DNA of 64,000 bases from Puccinellia tenuiflora. Lineage: Eukaryota; Streptophyta; Magnoliopsida; Poales; Poaceae. The number at the start of each line of letters is the position of its first letter. Within the stretch, counting starts at the first letter, position 1. A program made the translations under genes and the position numbers. Positions 20,725 to 34,212 of this stretch are shown piece after piece. The stretch covers positions 1,202,224 to 1,266,223 of the forward strand of contig QRDG01000341.1 in assembly GCA_012064385.1 (NCBI GenBank), read 5' to 3'. Under the pieces are notes generated by a model. That model made no database searches and had not been told where the DNA came from. It saw only the letters and a list, made by a program, of their open reading frames with translations.

Positions 20725-23700
20725 TGTAATGCCCGGGGTTTTCCCCCAAATTAGATTTTTGCTTGTTTTTGTTTTGCATCATCATGACATCAGCATCATC
20801 GCATCGCATGTTTTTGGCAACAAAAATTATTTTTAATAAACCCTATTTTATTTTCTAAAATTGTCGGAAAAGATTTTATCGAGACGGTCGTCTCCGTTTT
20901 CTAAATTAATTGCCAAAATTTAATTTGCAAAATAAAATATTTTGAGCGATGCGAGCGAGAAGCCCAAAATCCGGCCCAAGCCCACCTAGCCTCCAAACCC
21001 TAGGGTTTCCCCTGGCAGTTTTGTTTTCCCACCCCCTGGCATCTTGCAGCCACCCTCCTCCGTTTTCTCCATTTCGCGGAGACGCCCTTCCACCCTCCCT
21101 CTCTTTTCTTTTTTCCCCCTCTCTTTTCTCTCTCCCCTTCCTTTTCTTCTTTTCTTTCTTCTCCTTTTCTTTTCCCCATCTCTCCCGCAGCTTCTTCCCC
21201 ATCCCGCACGCGCCCATGCTCCTTCTCCTCTGCACCCGAGCTTCCCCAAGCTCCTCTCCCGTCGGCCAGCTCCCCTGCCGGCTCCCTCCTCTCCTTCCCG
21301 TGCTCCCCTCCGAGCTCGGCCATCTTCCTCCGTCCACCACCCGCGCATCTTCTCCCCGCGGCCTCCTCCTCTCGACCTCCACCGTGCCGGCCAGCTCCCC
21401 ACTGCCGTCTGGTTGTCGTCCCCGCCGCCATGGCCGCCCGACGCCGTCGTCTGCCCCAGTTCGCCACCGGCCACCTCCTCCCGGCCGGCTCTCCCTCTCC
21501 CCGTCGACTTGCTCCCTTCCCGCCGGCCTGCTCCTTCGGTCCAGCTGCTCCCGGCCGCTCCCTTGCTCCGGCCGCCGCTCTCCTCCCCTGCTCCTCTCTC
21601 CGGCCTCCCCTTGCCCCTCTGCCTGACCAGGCCGCCTCCTCCTCGACCCCGCACGGTCGGCCGTCTCCCGCACCACCGTGGCCGACCCGCAACTCTCTCT
21701 GCCACCGTGCTGCTCCACCTCCTCTCCCCGGTCCTCTCTCTGCTCCCACCTTCCCCTGTCGACCATGTCCTCCTCTTCCCAGCTCCAGGACCACAGCCCC
21801 TTGCACGCCGACGATGCCCGTGTGCCCGTGCTGATGTGCTGTTGCTGCTCCCATCTGTGACCATGTTCCGTTCCCGTGGACGTTCTCGTCAAGTTCCCGG
21901 TGGCTGTTTCCCGATGTCGGTCCGCCTCCGTGTCGTTTCCCCGTTTCCCCGACGGTTCCTGATGCTTCCAAGTTCGTCTCCGGTGTGACTCTCCGATGCA
22001 AGTTCTCCGTGTTCGTCCCCGATGATGTTTCCCGGTGGTCGTTCCCGTCGTAAGCGTTCCCCGTTTTCTGTTTCCCGACGGGAAAGTTTCCCGGTTCCCG
22101 ATCCGGTTCCCCGATGCGTCCCCGTCGTGAAGCCCGGAGTTCCCCGTTTCCGTCTCCGGTGCCGTGACCAAAGTCCGATGACGCCGACAAGAACTTCCCC
22201 GACCGGAACCCGCCGAGTTCCCCGATGTCGTGAACCCCGACGACCCCGAAGCCCGGAACGCCAAGGTCCGCAACGACGACGACCCGAGTACGACTACTTC
22301 CACGACGTCGACTACCTCGACTACTTCGACTCCGGATGAACGACTACCTCGACTACCTCGACTCCGGACGATCGACTACGACGACTACATCGACTACTAC
22401 CTCTCCGATCCGAAGACGGTGGTTCCCAAATCCGAAGTTCCTCGTTTCCGATGTGTGACCCCAACCCTAACCCCTATGCCATATATATACCGTATCTTAT
22501 AAAATCATGCATCATTAATTAACCTCGCACCTTTATCCATTTAGTGGAATTAAATCAACTAATTATGGGATTTGTCCGGTGCATCTATATTATGCACCGA
22601 TCCCATTTAAAATGTTTTGCCATGTGTTAGGGAATAAAATTGGACAACATTTAATTTGTCATGCATCATGTCATCAACATGCCGCTTCTTTTGCCATAGA
22701 AGTAAAATGCATCTTTCGCCTTCCAGTGTTCGTTGCTTCTTCGGGAATAGGCCGTTGAGTTGATGTGAGCAACGACAGGTTCTGCTACCTCTACCGGATT
22801 GCAGGCAAGTGATACTCCCTTGATATCTTTGCTTGTCTTCTGTCACTTACTCGTCCTATCTTTTGTTCCTTGCTAGCCTTATATTGCGATGCTTGTGTCC
22901 CGATCCTATATGCATGTTTACCTTGCAGCCCTGATATGCCACCACCCCTACATCCTATTACCCTGTTGTTTGTTTACCTTGTTGGCCTTGCGAGTCGTAG
23001 CGCATGCTTAGGTGCTTTGCTTGAGTCTTGTTGTCTCTTTGTCTAGTCTTGTTCTTAACATGGTAGCTAGGCTCAACTTAAATGGTAATCTTTATTTTCT
23101 GTTGCGATGGGAATACCTTAATAAAGATAAGGCACCGGCGGAAGGCCAATCGTGGTGATTTGTTCTGCTAGTGTCGCCTAGGACCCGAGTTCTTTTCTGC
23201 TGATCCAAGACTGAGCGCACTAACCACATGTGGGAGTTCTATGGGCCTCCCCGCAGCTTACTACCGGATCCTCAAACCTGTCCAGATGCCACAAGTAGTT
23301 CGGGTGTTTCGTAGATCTTGCGGTACGTTCGTTTATCGAGTGTGGAAGGAGGGGCAATCGTATGAGTGTTCCCTCCCGAAGCCGTCCTCGCATCGGCCAG
23401 GCCCACCTCGGAGCTTCGGCCGGACTTTGAAGGTGGATCAGTCCTAGCTAGGTGGCTCCCTGGACTTGTTTGTAGAGAAGGGAAACGTTGCGTCGAAACC
23501 TCCACCGGTACACCTCTAAGCGAGAGTTTCGATGCGTGTGGGTTCATTGGTGCATCCCTGCAGGGTGAAATCTTTTCGAAAAGCCGTGTCCGCGGTTATG
23601 GACGACTTGGTGAAATGCGCTGGCTAAAAAGATCATAGACAACTTGCACCTTATGATGACTATTACTTGACTAGTAAGATAGATTACATGAATAATAATC

Positions 23701-24378
23701 TGATTAAAACTTGATCAACCGTGTGCGTGCCTTTGGGTTGCTCCTCGTGGGTTGATCGTGGAGTAACAATCGGCTGGGTATTGTTTGGTGATAGAATAGT
23801 TGGTCCCTTATGCGCTCTCTTACCTTGTCTCTGTTAGACGGAAGTTGTAGCGTGTCTCTATTAGTTGATAGTGTTGCTTGCTGCTGCCTCAATCGCTAAC
23901 CCTCTTCCACCGGAATTCCAGCTTTGATATCTTGTGAGTATTACTTGCCAGTACTGTTTTATAGTACTGACCCCTTTGGGTCTGCTATTCCACATGCAGC
24001 CAACAGGTTTGAAGTCTGACGACGTTAGCTTGGGAATCCCTCCGGCTAGGCTTGGCCTGGGCAGGGATATGGTGCCTTCGTTTATCTTCAGGACTCTTAG
24101 TCCAATTTGTTTCTTGTCCGTAGCCGGACACTACCCGCTTCCGTTGTTATTTTGGATCTTTGCATTGTATCTTTGCTCTTGACTCTGTGAGTCGTTGTTA
24201 TATATATGTTCTTTTGTGGGTTCCATCGAGAACTGTTGTAATGTTATCACATTTCCACCCGCATAACGTGTGTGTTGCGACGTGCACGTTATGCCTGGTG
24301 GGCGTCCTTTAGGATCGTTATTATGCGGATTTGGCTGGAATGCTCAAATCTGCATAGTACCGATCTTGGGGCATTACA
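20725..24378 (+). repeat. array LTR2 (3654 bp)
   Basis: Same organisation as LTR1. It shares the 3' terminal variant GGGGCATTACA and the variant GACCCGAGTTCTTTTCTGC with LTR1. One C is missing near 21850 relative to the other copies. Confidence 0.92.
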
Positions 24379-24818
24379 AAGTGGTATCAGAGCCAGGTTC
24401 TTCGATACCCCGCGGGTCCAGTCAGCCTGTAGGATAACCTAGCTAACGGTCGTTGTTTGTAAAGTGTCCAAACTATTTTACTAAAAGTTATTTGAAAATA
24501 TCTCACTAGGACTCTTGTTTATTCCTTACCTCTATTCTATTCCTCTCTTACCTTTGTGTGATTTAAATCTTCTCTCTTACCTATCTTCCGAGTTATAGCA
24601 TCTTCGTGGGTGGACGATCTCTTGCCTTTGACCTAATAGGTTCGATCTTCGGAAGGATCTCGACAGATGATCATCGTCATCGACGTGAGCAAGAACCTCT
24701 TGTTAGTGGTGTCGAGAAGATCTACATGGTGCGGGAAGATTCGATAGTTTACCTTGCTCTTCTTCTCCCTTACGGTAGTGTGGATCTCGGGGCGAGATCC
24801 CTTGTTAGTGGTGTCGGT
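24379..24818 (+). mobile_element. array internal segment 2 with PBS at 24382-24394
   Basis: 440 bp, by eye identical or nearly so to internal segment 1, with the same primer-binding site and the same lack of a polypurine tract before LTR3. Confidence 0.9.
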
Positions 24819-27800
24819 TGTAATGCCCGGGGTTTTCCCCCAAATTAGATTTTTGCTTGTTTTTGTTTTTGCATCATCATGACATCAGCATCATCGCATC
24901 GCATGTTTTTGGCAACAAAAATTATTTTTAATAAACCCTATTTTATTTTTCTAAAATTGTCGGAAAAGATTTTATCGAGACGGTCGTCTCCGTTTTCTAA
25001 AATTAATTGCCAAAATTTAATTTGCAAAATAAAATATTTTGAGCGATGCGAGCGAGAAGCCCAAAATCCGGCCCAAGCCCACCTAGCCTCCAAACCCTAG
25101 GGTTTCCCCTGGCAGTTTTGTTTTCCCACCCCCTGGCATCTTGCAGCCACCCTCCTCCGTTTTCTCCATTTCGCGGAGACGCCCTTCCACCCTCCCTCTC
25201 TTTTCTTTTTCCCCCTCTCTTTTCTCTCTCCCCTTCCTTTTCTTCTTTTCTTTCTTCTCCTTTTCTTTTCCCCATCTCTCCCGCAGCTTCTTCCCCATCC
25301 CGCACGCGCCCATGCTCCTTCTCCTCTGCACCCGAGCTTCCCCAAGCTCCTCTCCCGTCGGCCAGCTCCCCTGCCGGCTCCCTCCTCTCCTTCCCGTGCT
25401 CCCCTCCGAGCTCGGCCATCTTCCTCCGTCCACCACCCGCGCATCTTCTCCCCGCGGCCTCCTCCTCTCGACCTCCACCGTGCCGGCCAGCTCCCCACTG
25501 CCGTCTGGTTGTCGTCCCCGCCGCCATGGCCGCCCGACGCCGTCGTCTGCCCCAGTTCGCCACCGGCCACCTCCTCCCGGCCGGCTCTCCCTCTCCCCGT
25601 CGACTTGCTCCCTTCCCGCCGGCCTGCTCCTTCGGTCCAGCTGCTCCCGGCCGCTCCCTTGCTCCGGCCGCCGCTCTCCTCCCCTGCTCCTCTCTCCGGC
25701 CTCCCCTTGCCCCTCTGCCTGACCAGGCCGCCTCCTCCTCGACCCCGCACGGTCGGCCGTCTCCCGCACCACCGTGGCCGACCCGCAACTCTCTCTGCCA
25801 CCGTGCTGCTCCACCTCCTCTCCCCGGTCCTCTCTCTGCTCCCACCTTCCCCTGTCGACCATGTCCTCCTCTTCCCAGCTCCAGGACCACAGCCCCTTGC
25901 ACGCCGACGATGCCCGTGTGCCCGTGCTGATGTGCTGTTGCTGCTCCCCATCTGTGACCATGTTCCGTTCCCGTGGACGTTCTCGTCAAGTTCCCGGTGG
26001 CTGTTTCCCGATGTCGGTCCGCCTCCGTGTCGTTTCCCCGTTTCCCCGACGGTTCCTGATGCTTCCAAGTTCGTCTCCGGTGTGACTCTCCGATGCAAGT
26101 TCTCCGTGTTCGTCCCCGATGATGTTTCCCGGTGGTCGTTCCCGTCGTAAGCGTTCCCCGTTTTCTGTTTCCCGACGGGAAAGTTTCCCGGTTCCCGATC
26201 CGGTTCCCCGATGCGTCCCCGTCGTGAAGCCCGGAGTTCCCCGTTTCCGTCTCCGGTGCCGTGACCAAAGTCCGATGACGCCGACAAGAACTTCCCCGAC
26301 CGGAACCCGCCGAGTTCCCCGATGTCGTGAACCCCGACGACCCCGAAGCCCGGAACGCCAAGGTCTGCAACGACGACGACCCGAGTACGACTACTTCCAC
26401 GACGTCGACTACCTCGACTACTTCGACTCCGGATGAACGACTACCTCGACTACCTCGACTCCGGACGATCGACTACGACGACTACATCGACTACTACCTC
26501 TCCGATCCGAAGACGGTGGTTCCCAAATCCGAAGTTCCTCGTTTCCGATGTGTGACCCCAACCCTAACCCCTATGCCATATATATACCGTATCTTATAAA
26601 ATCATGCATCATTAATTAACCTCGCACCTTTATCCATTTAGTGGAATTAAATCAACTAATTATGGGATTTGTCCGGTGCATCTATATTATGCACCGATCC
26701 CATTTAAAATGTTTTGCCATGTGTTAGGGAATAAAATTGGACAACATTTAATTTGTCATGCATCATGTCATCAACATGCCGCTTCTTTTGCCATAGAAGT
26801 AAAATGCATCTTTCGCCTTCCAGTGTTCGTTGCTTCTTCGGGAATAGGCCGTTGAGTTGATGTGAGCAACGACAGGTTCTGCTACCTCTACCGGATTGCA
26901 GGCAAGTGATACTCCCTTGATATCTTTGCTTGTCTTCTGTCACTTACTCGTCCTATCTTTTGTTCCTTGCTAGCCTTATATTGCGATGCTTGTGTCCGAT
27001 CCTATATGCATATTTACCTTGCAGCCCTGATATGCCACCACCCCTACATCCTATTACCCTGTTGCTTGTTTACCTTGTTGGCCTTGCGAGTCGTAGCGCA
27101 TGCTTAGGTGCTTTGCTTGAGTCTTGTTGTCTCCTTGTCTAGTCTTGTTCTTAACATGATAGCTATGCTCAACTTAAATGGTAATCTTTATTTTTCTATT
27201 GCGATGGGAATAACTTAATAAAGATAAGGCACCGGCGGAAGGCCAATCGTGGTGATTTGTTCTGCTAGTGTCGCCTAGGACCCGATTTCTTTTCCGCTGA
27301 TCCAAGACTGAGCGCACTAACCACATGTGGGAGTTCTATGGGCCTCCCCGCAGCTTACTACCGGATAATCAAACCTGTCCAGATGCCACAAGTAGTTCGG
27401 GTGTTTCGTAGATCTTGCGGTACGTTCGTTTATCGAGTGTGGAAGGAGGGGCAATCGTATGAGTGTTCCCTCCCGAAGCCGTCCTCGCATCGGCCAGGCC
27501 CACCTCGGAGCTTCGGCCGGACTTTGAAGGTGGATCAGTCCTAGCTAGGTGGCTCCCTGGACTTGTTTGTAGAGAAGGGAACGTTGCGTCGAAACCTCCA
27601 CCGGTACACCTCTAAGCGAGAGTTTCGATGCGTGTGGGTTCATTGGTGCATCCCTGCAGGGTGAAATCTTTTCGAAAAGCCGTGTCCGCGGTTATGGACG
27701 ACTTGGTGAAATGCGCTGGCTAAAAAGATCATAGACAACTTGCACCTTATGATGACTATTACTTGACTAGTAAGATAGATTACATGAATAATAATCTGAT

Positions 27801-28473
27801 TAAAACTTGATCAACCGTGTGCGTGCCTTTGGGTTGCTCCTCGTGGGTTGATCGTGGAGTAACAATCGGCTGGGTATGTTTGGTGATAGAATAGTTGGTC
27901 CCTTATGCGCTCTCTTACCTTGTCTCTGTTAGACGGAAGTTGTAGCGTGTCTCTATTAGTTGATAGTGTTGCTTGCTGCTGCCTCAATCGCTAACCCTCT
28001 TCCACCGGAATTCCAGCTTTGATATCTTGTGAGTATTACTTGCCAGTACTGTTTATAGTACTGACCCCCTTTGGGTCTGCTATTCCACATGCAGCCAACA
28101 GGTTTGAAGTCTGACGACGTTAGCTTGGGAATCCCTCCGGCTAGGCTTGGCCTGGGCAGGGATATGGTGCCTTCGTTTATCTTCAGGACTCTTAGTCCAA
28201 TTTGTTTCTTGTCCGTAGCCGGACACTACCCGCTTCCGTTGTTATTTTGGATCTTTGCATTGTATCTTTGCTCTTGACTCTGTGAGTCGTTGTTATATAT
28301 ATGTTCTTTTGTGGGTTCCATCGAGAACTGTTGTAATGTTATCACATTTCCACCGGCATAACGTGTGTGTTGCGACGTGCACGTTATGCCTGGTGGGCGT
28401 CCTTTAGGATCGTTATTATGCGGATTTGGCTGGAATGCTAAAATCTGCATAGTACCGATCTTGGGGCGTTACA
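24819..28473 (+). repeat. array LTR3 (3655 bp)
   Basis: Same organisation. Its 3' part shares GACCCGATTTCTTTTCCGC and the terminus GGGGCGTTACA with LTR4, while near 26366 it shares GGTCTGCAACG with LTR1. It is therefore a mosaic of variants. Confidence 0.92.
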
Positions 28474-28913
28474 AAGTGGTATCAGAGCCAGGTTCTTCGA
28501 TACCCCGCGGGTCCAGTCAGCCTGTAGGATAACCTATCTAACGGTCGTTGTTTGTAGAGTGTCCAAACTATTTTACTAAAAATTATTTGCAAAGATCTCA
28601 ATAGGACTCTTGTTTATTCCTTACCTCTATTCTATTCCTCTCTTACCTTTGTGTGATTTAAATCTTCTCTCTTACCTATCTTCCGAGTTATAGCATCTTC
28701 GTGGGTGGACGATCTCTTGCCTTTGACCTAATAGGTTCGATCTTCGGAAGGATCTCGACAGATGATCATCGTCATCGACGTGAGCAAGAACCTCTTGTTA
28801 GTGGTGTCGAGAAGATCTACATGGTGCGGGAAGATTCGATAGTTTACCTTGCTCTTCTTCTCCCTTACGGTAGTGTGGATCTCGGGGCGAGATCCCTTGT
28901 TAGTGGTGTCGGT
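28474..28913 (+). mobile_element. array internal segment 3 with PBS at 28477-28489
   Basis: 440 bp. It differs from segments 1 and 2 at about seven sites, clustered near 28535-28610 (for example TTTGTAGAGTG instead of TTTGTAAAGTG). The primer-binding site is conserved and the polypurine tract is absent. Confidence 0.9.
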
Positions 28914-31900
28914 TGTAATGCCCGGGGTTTTCCCCCAAATTAGATTTTTGCTTGTTTTTGTTTTTGCATCATCATGACATCAGCATCATCGCATCGCATG
29001 TTTTTGGCAACAAAAATTATTTTTAATAAACCCTATTTTATTTTTCTAAAATTGTCGGAAAAGATTTTATCGAGACGGTCGTCTCCGTTTTCTAAAATTA
29101 ATTGCCAAAATTTAATTTGCAAAATAAAATATTTTGAGCGATGCGAGCGAGAAGCCCAAAATCCGGCCCAAGCCCACCTAGCCTCCAAACCCTAGGGTTT
29201 CCCCTGGCAGTTTTGTTTTCCCACCCCCTGGCATCTTGCAGCCACCCTCCTCCGTTTTCTACATTTCGCGGAGACGCCCTTCCACCCTCCCTCTCTTTTC
29301 TTTTTCCCCCTCTCTTTTCTCTCTCCCCTTCCTTTTCTTCTTTTCTTTCTTCTCCTTTTCTTTTCCCCATCTCTCCCGCAGCTTCTTCCCCATCCCGCAC
29401 GCGCCCATGCTCCTTCTCCTCTGCACCGAGCTTCCCCAAGCTCCTCTCCCGTCGGCCAGCTCCCCTGCCGGCTCCCTCCTCTCCTTCCCGTGCTCCCCTC
29501 CGAGCTCGGCCATCTTCCTCCGTCCACCACCCGCGCATCTTCTCCCCGCGGCCTCCTCCTCTCGACCTCCACCGTGCCGGCCAGCTCCCCACTGCCGTCT
29601 GGTTGTCGTCCCCGCCGCCATGGCCGCCCGACGCCGTCGTCTGCCCCAGTTCGCCACCGGCCACCTCCTCCCGGCCGGCTCTCCCTCTCCCCGTCGACTT
29701 GCTCCCTTCCCGCCGGCCTGCTCCTTCGGTCCAGCTGCTCCCGGCCGCTCCCTTGCTCCGGCCGCCGCTCTCCTCCCCTGCTCCTCTCTCCGGCCTCCCC
29801 TTGCCCCTCTGCCTGACCAGGCCGCCTCCTCCTCGACCCCGCACGGTCGGCCGTCTCCCGCACCACCGTGGCCGACCCGCAACTCTCTCTGCCACCGTGC
29901 TGCTCCACCTCCTCTCCCCGGTCCTCTCTCTGCTCCCACCTTCCCCTGTCGACCATGTCCTCCTCTTCCCAGCTCCAGGACCACAGCCCCTTGCACGCCG
30001 ACGATGCCCGTGTGCCCGTGCTGATGTGCTGTTGCTGCTCCCCATCTGTGACCATGTTCCGTTCCCGTGGACGTTCTCGTCAAGTTCCCGGTGGCTGTTT
30101 CCCGATGTCGGTCCGCCTCCGTGTCGTTTCCCCGTTTCCCCGACGGTTCCTGATGCTTCCAAGTTCGTCTCCGGTGTGACTCTCCGATGCAAGTTCTCCG
30201 TGTTCGTCCCCGATGATGTTTCCCGGTGGTCGTTCCCGACGTAAGCGTTCCCCGTTTTCCGTTTCCCGACGGGAAAGTTTCCCGGTTCCCGATCCGGTTC
30301 CCCGATGCGTCCCCATCGTGAAGCCCGGAGTTCCCCGTTTCCGTCTCCGGTGCCGTGACCAAAGTCCGATGACGCCGACATGATCTTCCCCGACCGGAAC
30401 CCGCCGAGTTCTCCGATGTCGTGAACCCCGTCGACCCCGAAGCCCGGAACGCCAAGGTCCGCCACGACGACGACCCGAGTACGACTACTTCCACGACGTC
30501 GACTACCTCGACTACTTCGACTCTGGATGAACGACTACCTCGACTACCTCGACTCCGGACGATCGACTACGACGACTACATCGACTACTACCTCTCTGAT
30601 CCGAAGACGGTGGTTCCCAAATCCGAAGTTCCTCGTTTCCGATGTGTGACCCCAACCCTAACCCCTATGCCATATATATACCGTATCTTATAAAATCATG
30701 CATCATTAATTAACCTCGCACCTTTATCCATTTAGTGGAATTAAATCAACTAATTATGGGATTTGTCCGGTGCATCTATATTATGCACCGATCCCATTTA
30801 AAATGTTTTGCCATGTGTTAGGGAATAAAATTGGACAACATTTAATTTGTCATGCATCATGTCATCAACATGCCGCTTCTTTTGCCATAGAAGTAAAATG
30901 CATCTTTCGCCTTCCAGTGTTCGTTGCTTCTTCGGGAATAGGCCGTTGAGTTGATGTGAGCAACGACAGGTTCTGCTACCTCTACCGGATTGCAGGCAAG
31001 TGATACTCCCTTGATATCTTTGCTTGTCTTCTGTCACTTACTCGTCCTATCTTTGTTCCTTGCTAGCCTTATATTGCGATGCTTGTGTCCCGATCCTATA
31101 TGCATGTTTACCTTGCAGCCCTGATATGCCACCACCCCTACATCCTATTACCCTGTTGCTTGTTTACCTTGTTGGCCTTGCGAGTCGTAGCGCATGCTTA
31201 GGTGCTTTGCTTGAGTCTTGTTGTCTCTTTGTCTAGTCTTGTTCTTAACATGGTAGCTAGGCTCAACTTAAATGGTAATCTTATTTTTTGTTGCGATGGG
31301 AATACCTTAATAAAGATAAGGCACCGGCGGAAGGCCAATCGTGGTGATTTGTTCTGCTAGTGTCGCCTAGGACCCGATTTCTTTTCCGCTGATCCAAGAC
31401 TGAGCGCACTAACCACATGTGGGAGTTCTATGGGCCTCCCCGCAGCTTACTACCGGATCCTCAAACCTGTCCAGATGCCACAAGTAGTTCGGGTGTTTCG
31501 TAGATCTTGCGGTACGTTCGTTTATCGAGTGTGGAAGGAGGGGCAATCGTATGAGTGTTCCCTCCCGAAGCCGTCCTCGCATCGGCCAGGCCCACCTCGG
31601 AGCTTCGGCCGGACTTTGAAGGTGGATCAGTCCTAGCTAGGTGGCTCCCTGGACTTGTTTGTAGAGAAGGGAAACGTTGCGTCGAAACCTCCACCGGTAC
31701 ACCTCTAAGCGAGAGTTTCGATGCGTGTGGGTTCATTGGTGCATCCCTGCAGGGTGAAATCTTTTCGAAAAGCCGTGTCCGCGGTTATGGACGACTTGGT
31801 GAAATGCGCTGGCTAAAAAGATCATAGACAACTTGCACCTTATGATGACTATTACTTGACTAGTAAGATAGATTACATGAATAATAATCTGATTAAAACT

Positions 31901-32567
31901 TGATCAACCGTGTGCGTGCCTTTGGGTTGCTCCTCGTGGGTTGATCGTGGAGTAACAATCGGCTGGGTATTGTTTGGTGATAGAATAGTTGGTCCCTTAT
32001 GCGCTCTCTTACCTTGTCTCTGTTAGACGGAAGTTGTAGCGTGTCTCTATTAGTTGATAGTGTTGCTTGCTGCTGCCTCAATCGCTAACCCTCTTCCACC
32101 GGAATTCCAGCTTTGATATCTTGTGAGTATTACTTGCCAGTACTGTTTTATAGTACTGACCCCTTTGGGTCTGCTATTCCACATGCAGCCAACAGGTTTG
32201 AAGTCTGACGACGTTAGCTTGGGAATCCCTCCGGCTAGGCTTGGCCTGGGCAGGGATATGGTGCCTTCGTTTATCTTCAGGACTCTTAGTCCAATTTGTT
32301 TCTTGTCCGTAGCCGGACACTACCCGCTTCCGTTGTTATTTTGGATCTTTGCATTGTATCTTTGCTCTTGACTCTGTGAGTCGTTGTTATATATATGTTC
32401 TTTTGTGGGTTCCATCGAGAACTGTTGTAATGTTATCACAATTCCACCCGCATAACGTGTGTGTTGCGACGTGCACGTTATGCCTGGTGGGCGTCCTTTA
32501 GGATCGTTATTATGCGGATTTGGCTGGAATGCTCAAATCTGCATAGTACCGATCTTGGGGCGTTACA
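28914..32567 (+). repeat. array LTR4 (3654 bp)
   Basis: The outer right LTR. Private variants include TTTTCTACATTTCGCG near 29257 and CCCGTCGACCCC near 30427. It ends GGGGCGTTACA at 32567 and is followed by the target duplication GTTAC. Confidence 0.92.
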
Positions 32568-32572
32568 GTTAC

Positions 32573-33728
32573 CGAGAGAGAGTGGTTGTGAGTTACCCGT
32601 TGTTCCGTTATGTACCAAGCACGGTCAGCTGTTCTTAGCAAACGAATCATAGCCGGGCACTCGCACCTACATGACCGAGAGTTCTCCCTTTCCGGCTTCC
32701 CCTGTCAACATAGAAAAGCTTGACATTAGTATTTAGTGCCCAATTGAAACAATGCATCTGTAGCTTTCGAACCAATACATATACTATTTTTTTCTGCAAT
32801 GCAAACTCACTCACCGAGCAGCCGCACGCAATCTCTTGCATTGTCTTTGTACGTTCACGATTCAGTCTTCTTTTACCATATCGTATGCCGAAACCATGCT
32901 CCCATGAATATAAATAGTAGAAGTCATATGCCTCGCCAAGCGAGTCGAATGTCATGCCTGGAGCAGGCTCGACGACGTGCTCGCCCATCTTCTCATGGTA
33001 ACTTTTTATTGACTTCTCGAGCGCCCCAAGTCTGGTTGCACAAGGGGTTCGCGCAGCAGCATTCCCTCCCACCCTAACCCTGCTTGCACATACACCCAAC
33101 ACCAGAAAATAGTTCAGCAAACAATTTTGTTAATGCTCAAGACTCACATTTTTATCAACAAATTATATTAGCTGGCATACCAAGTAGAATCATAAAAACA
33201 TGTACTCCATTTTTTATTTCAAAGAGGTAGATGAATTTTCTCACTGTTTTGTCCAGCAAGGAGCTTCAGGATTGACCCTCAGAGGTGACTGCTCTGAGCT
33301 AGCAGGACCATCGTCACCGCGATCTCTCTTCTTATGTACTGAGTTCGCCGTCGATTTAACAATGCACAATGGCTGTGATTCTCCCCGTAATTGCCGCTGT
33401 TCTCCCCAAACGAGACGTTGGGCTGCTTATGGGGCATAGATTGCCCGACGCTGTCAACTTCCTGCTCATCTACATCACCCCCCATGCCAGCCACAGCACT
33501 AGCTTCACAATCACGAAGCAAATTGGTTCGATGCAGCAAATCCATATCCGGAACAACTCCTCCCCCAGGTCCTCCACCACTGGTTGTGCCCCCCTCGGCG
33601 GCCACTACTCCGACTACACCTTCCTCTCTCGTCACAACAACATATCCTGGATCTACCTTCCCAAAGTTATCCGAAGAATCTCCAATCTCCAACCTACTGG
33701 ACGAAATTTCGGGTCCTAAGGAAAGCAA
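32573..33728 (-). pseudogene. FAR1/MULE transposase, N-terminal exons
   Basis: Minus strand, upstream of the array. Exon 1 (about 33728-33279) gives an acidic, Gly-rich leader without a domain. Exon 2 (about 33080-32815) gives the start of the FAR1 DNA-binding domain: PGMTFDSLGEAYDFYYLYSW, FGIRYGKRRLNRERTK, IACGCS. A 113 nt intron (donor CG|GTGAGT at 32814, acceptor TTGACAG|GG at 32702) leads to exon 3, which continues KPERENSRSCRCECPAMIR and RVTHNHSLSV and is cut by the array at 32567/32573. The reading resumes at 16641 with GEKVFWPSHKH. The spacing, splice sites and unbroken motif order show one gene split by the insertion. Confidence 0.85.
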
Positions 33729-34212
33729 TGATACAAAAAAAAACCAACTATGAGATGGATCGAAATTTAGACACTGCTCGATTACCTCTCCAGCGGGAAC
33801 GCCATGAATTTGTCATGGGCGAGTTGAACCGCCGTCCTCCTAGGGTCAACCGATTCCGACGGCAGCGCACCACGCCTCGCCGCCGACTGTTGCCTGTTCT
33901 CCGCCGCCACACGAGGCTAGATGTCGCCACTGGATACTCTGCTTCCAGGTTAGGAGTTCAAGATGGGGCCGTCTCCTTACAACGCGGACCTGGCCTAACG
34001 TTTCAGAGCCGTGACGGCGAAGAAAATATGTACCATCGGCCCATAATTACCCCTAACATCTCGTACCACCGGAACAGAAAAACGTCTGTCCACGTGGGAC
34101 GCGCCGTTCGCTGGGACGGCATTTATTACGTACGTACACGCACCAGGCCACAGTATAACGTGATTTCTATAATTCGCACCTCCCTGACAGCACCGCATCC
34201 CAACACACTAAC

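Larger units (their letters stand above)
16647..32567 (+). mobile_element. tandem four-LTR retrotransposon array inside the FAR1 coding sequence
   Basis: Structure: LTR1, internal 1, LTR2, internal 2, LTR3, internal 3, LTR4. Each LTR is about 3.65 kb, starts TGTAATGCCCGGGG and ends GGGGC(A/G)TTACA. Each internal segment is 440 bp and starts with an initiator-tRNA-Met primer-binding site (TGGTATCAGAGCC). The whole block is flanked by one 5 bp duplication, GTTAC, at 16642-16646 and 32568-32572, so it derives from one insertion. The units have a period of about 4095 bp and are nearly identical. No gag or pol is encoded. The long Arg/Gly- or Pro/Ser-rich open frames in the LTRs are composition artefacts of GC-rich, low-complexity DNA. 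The insertion point splits FAR1 exon 3. Confidence 0.93.
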
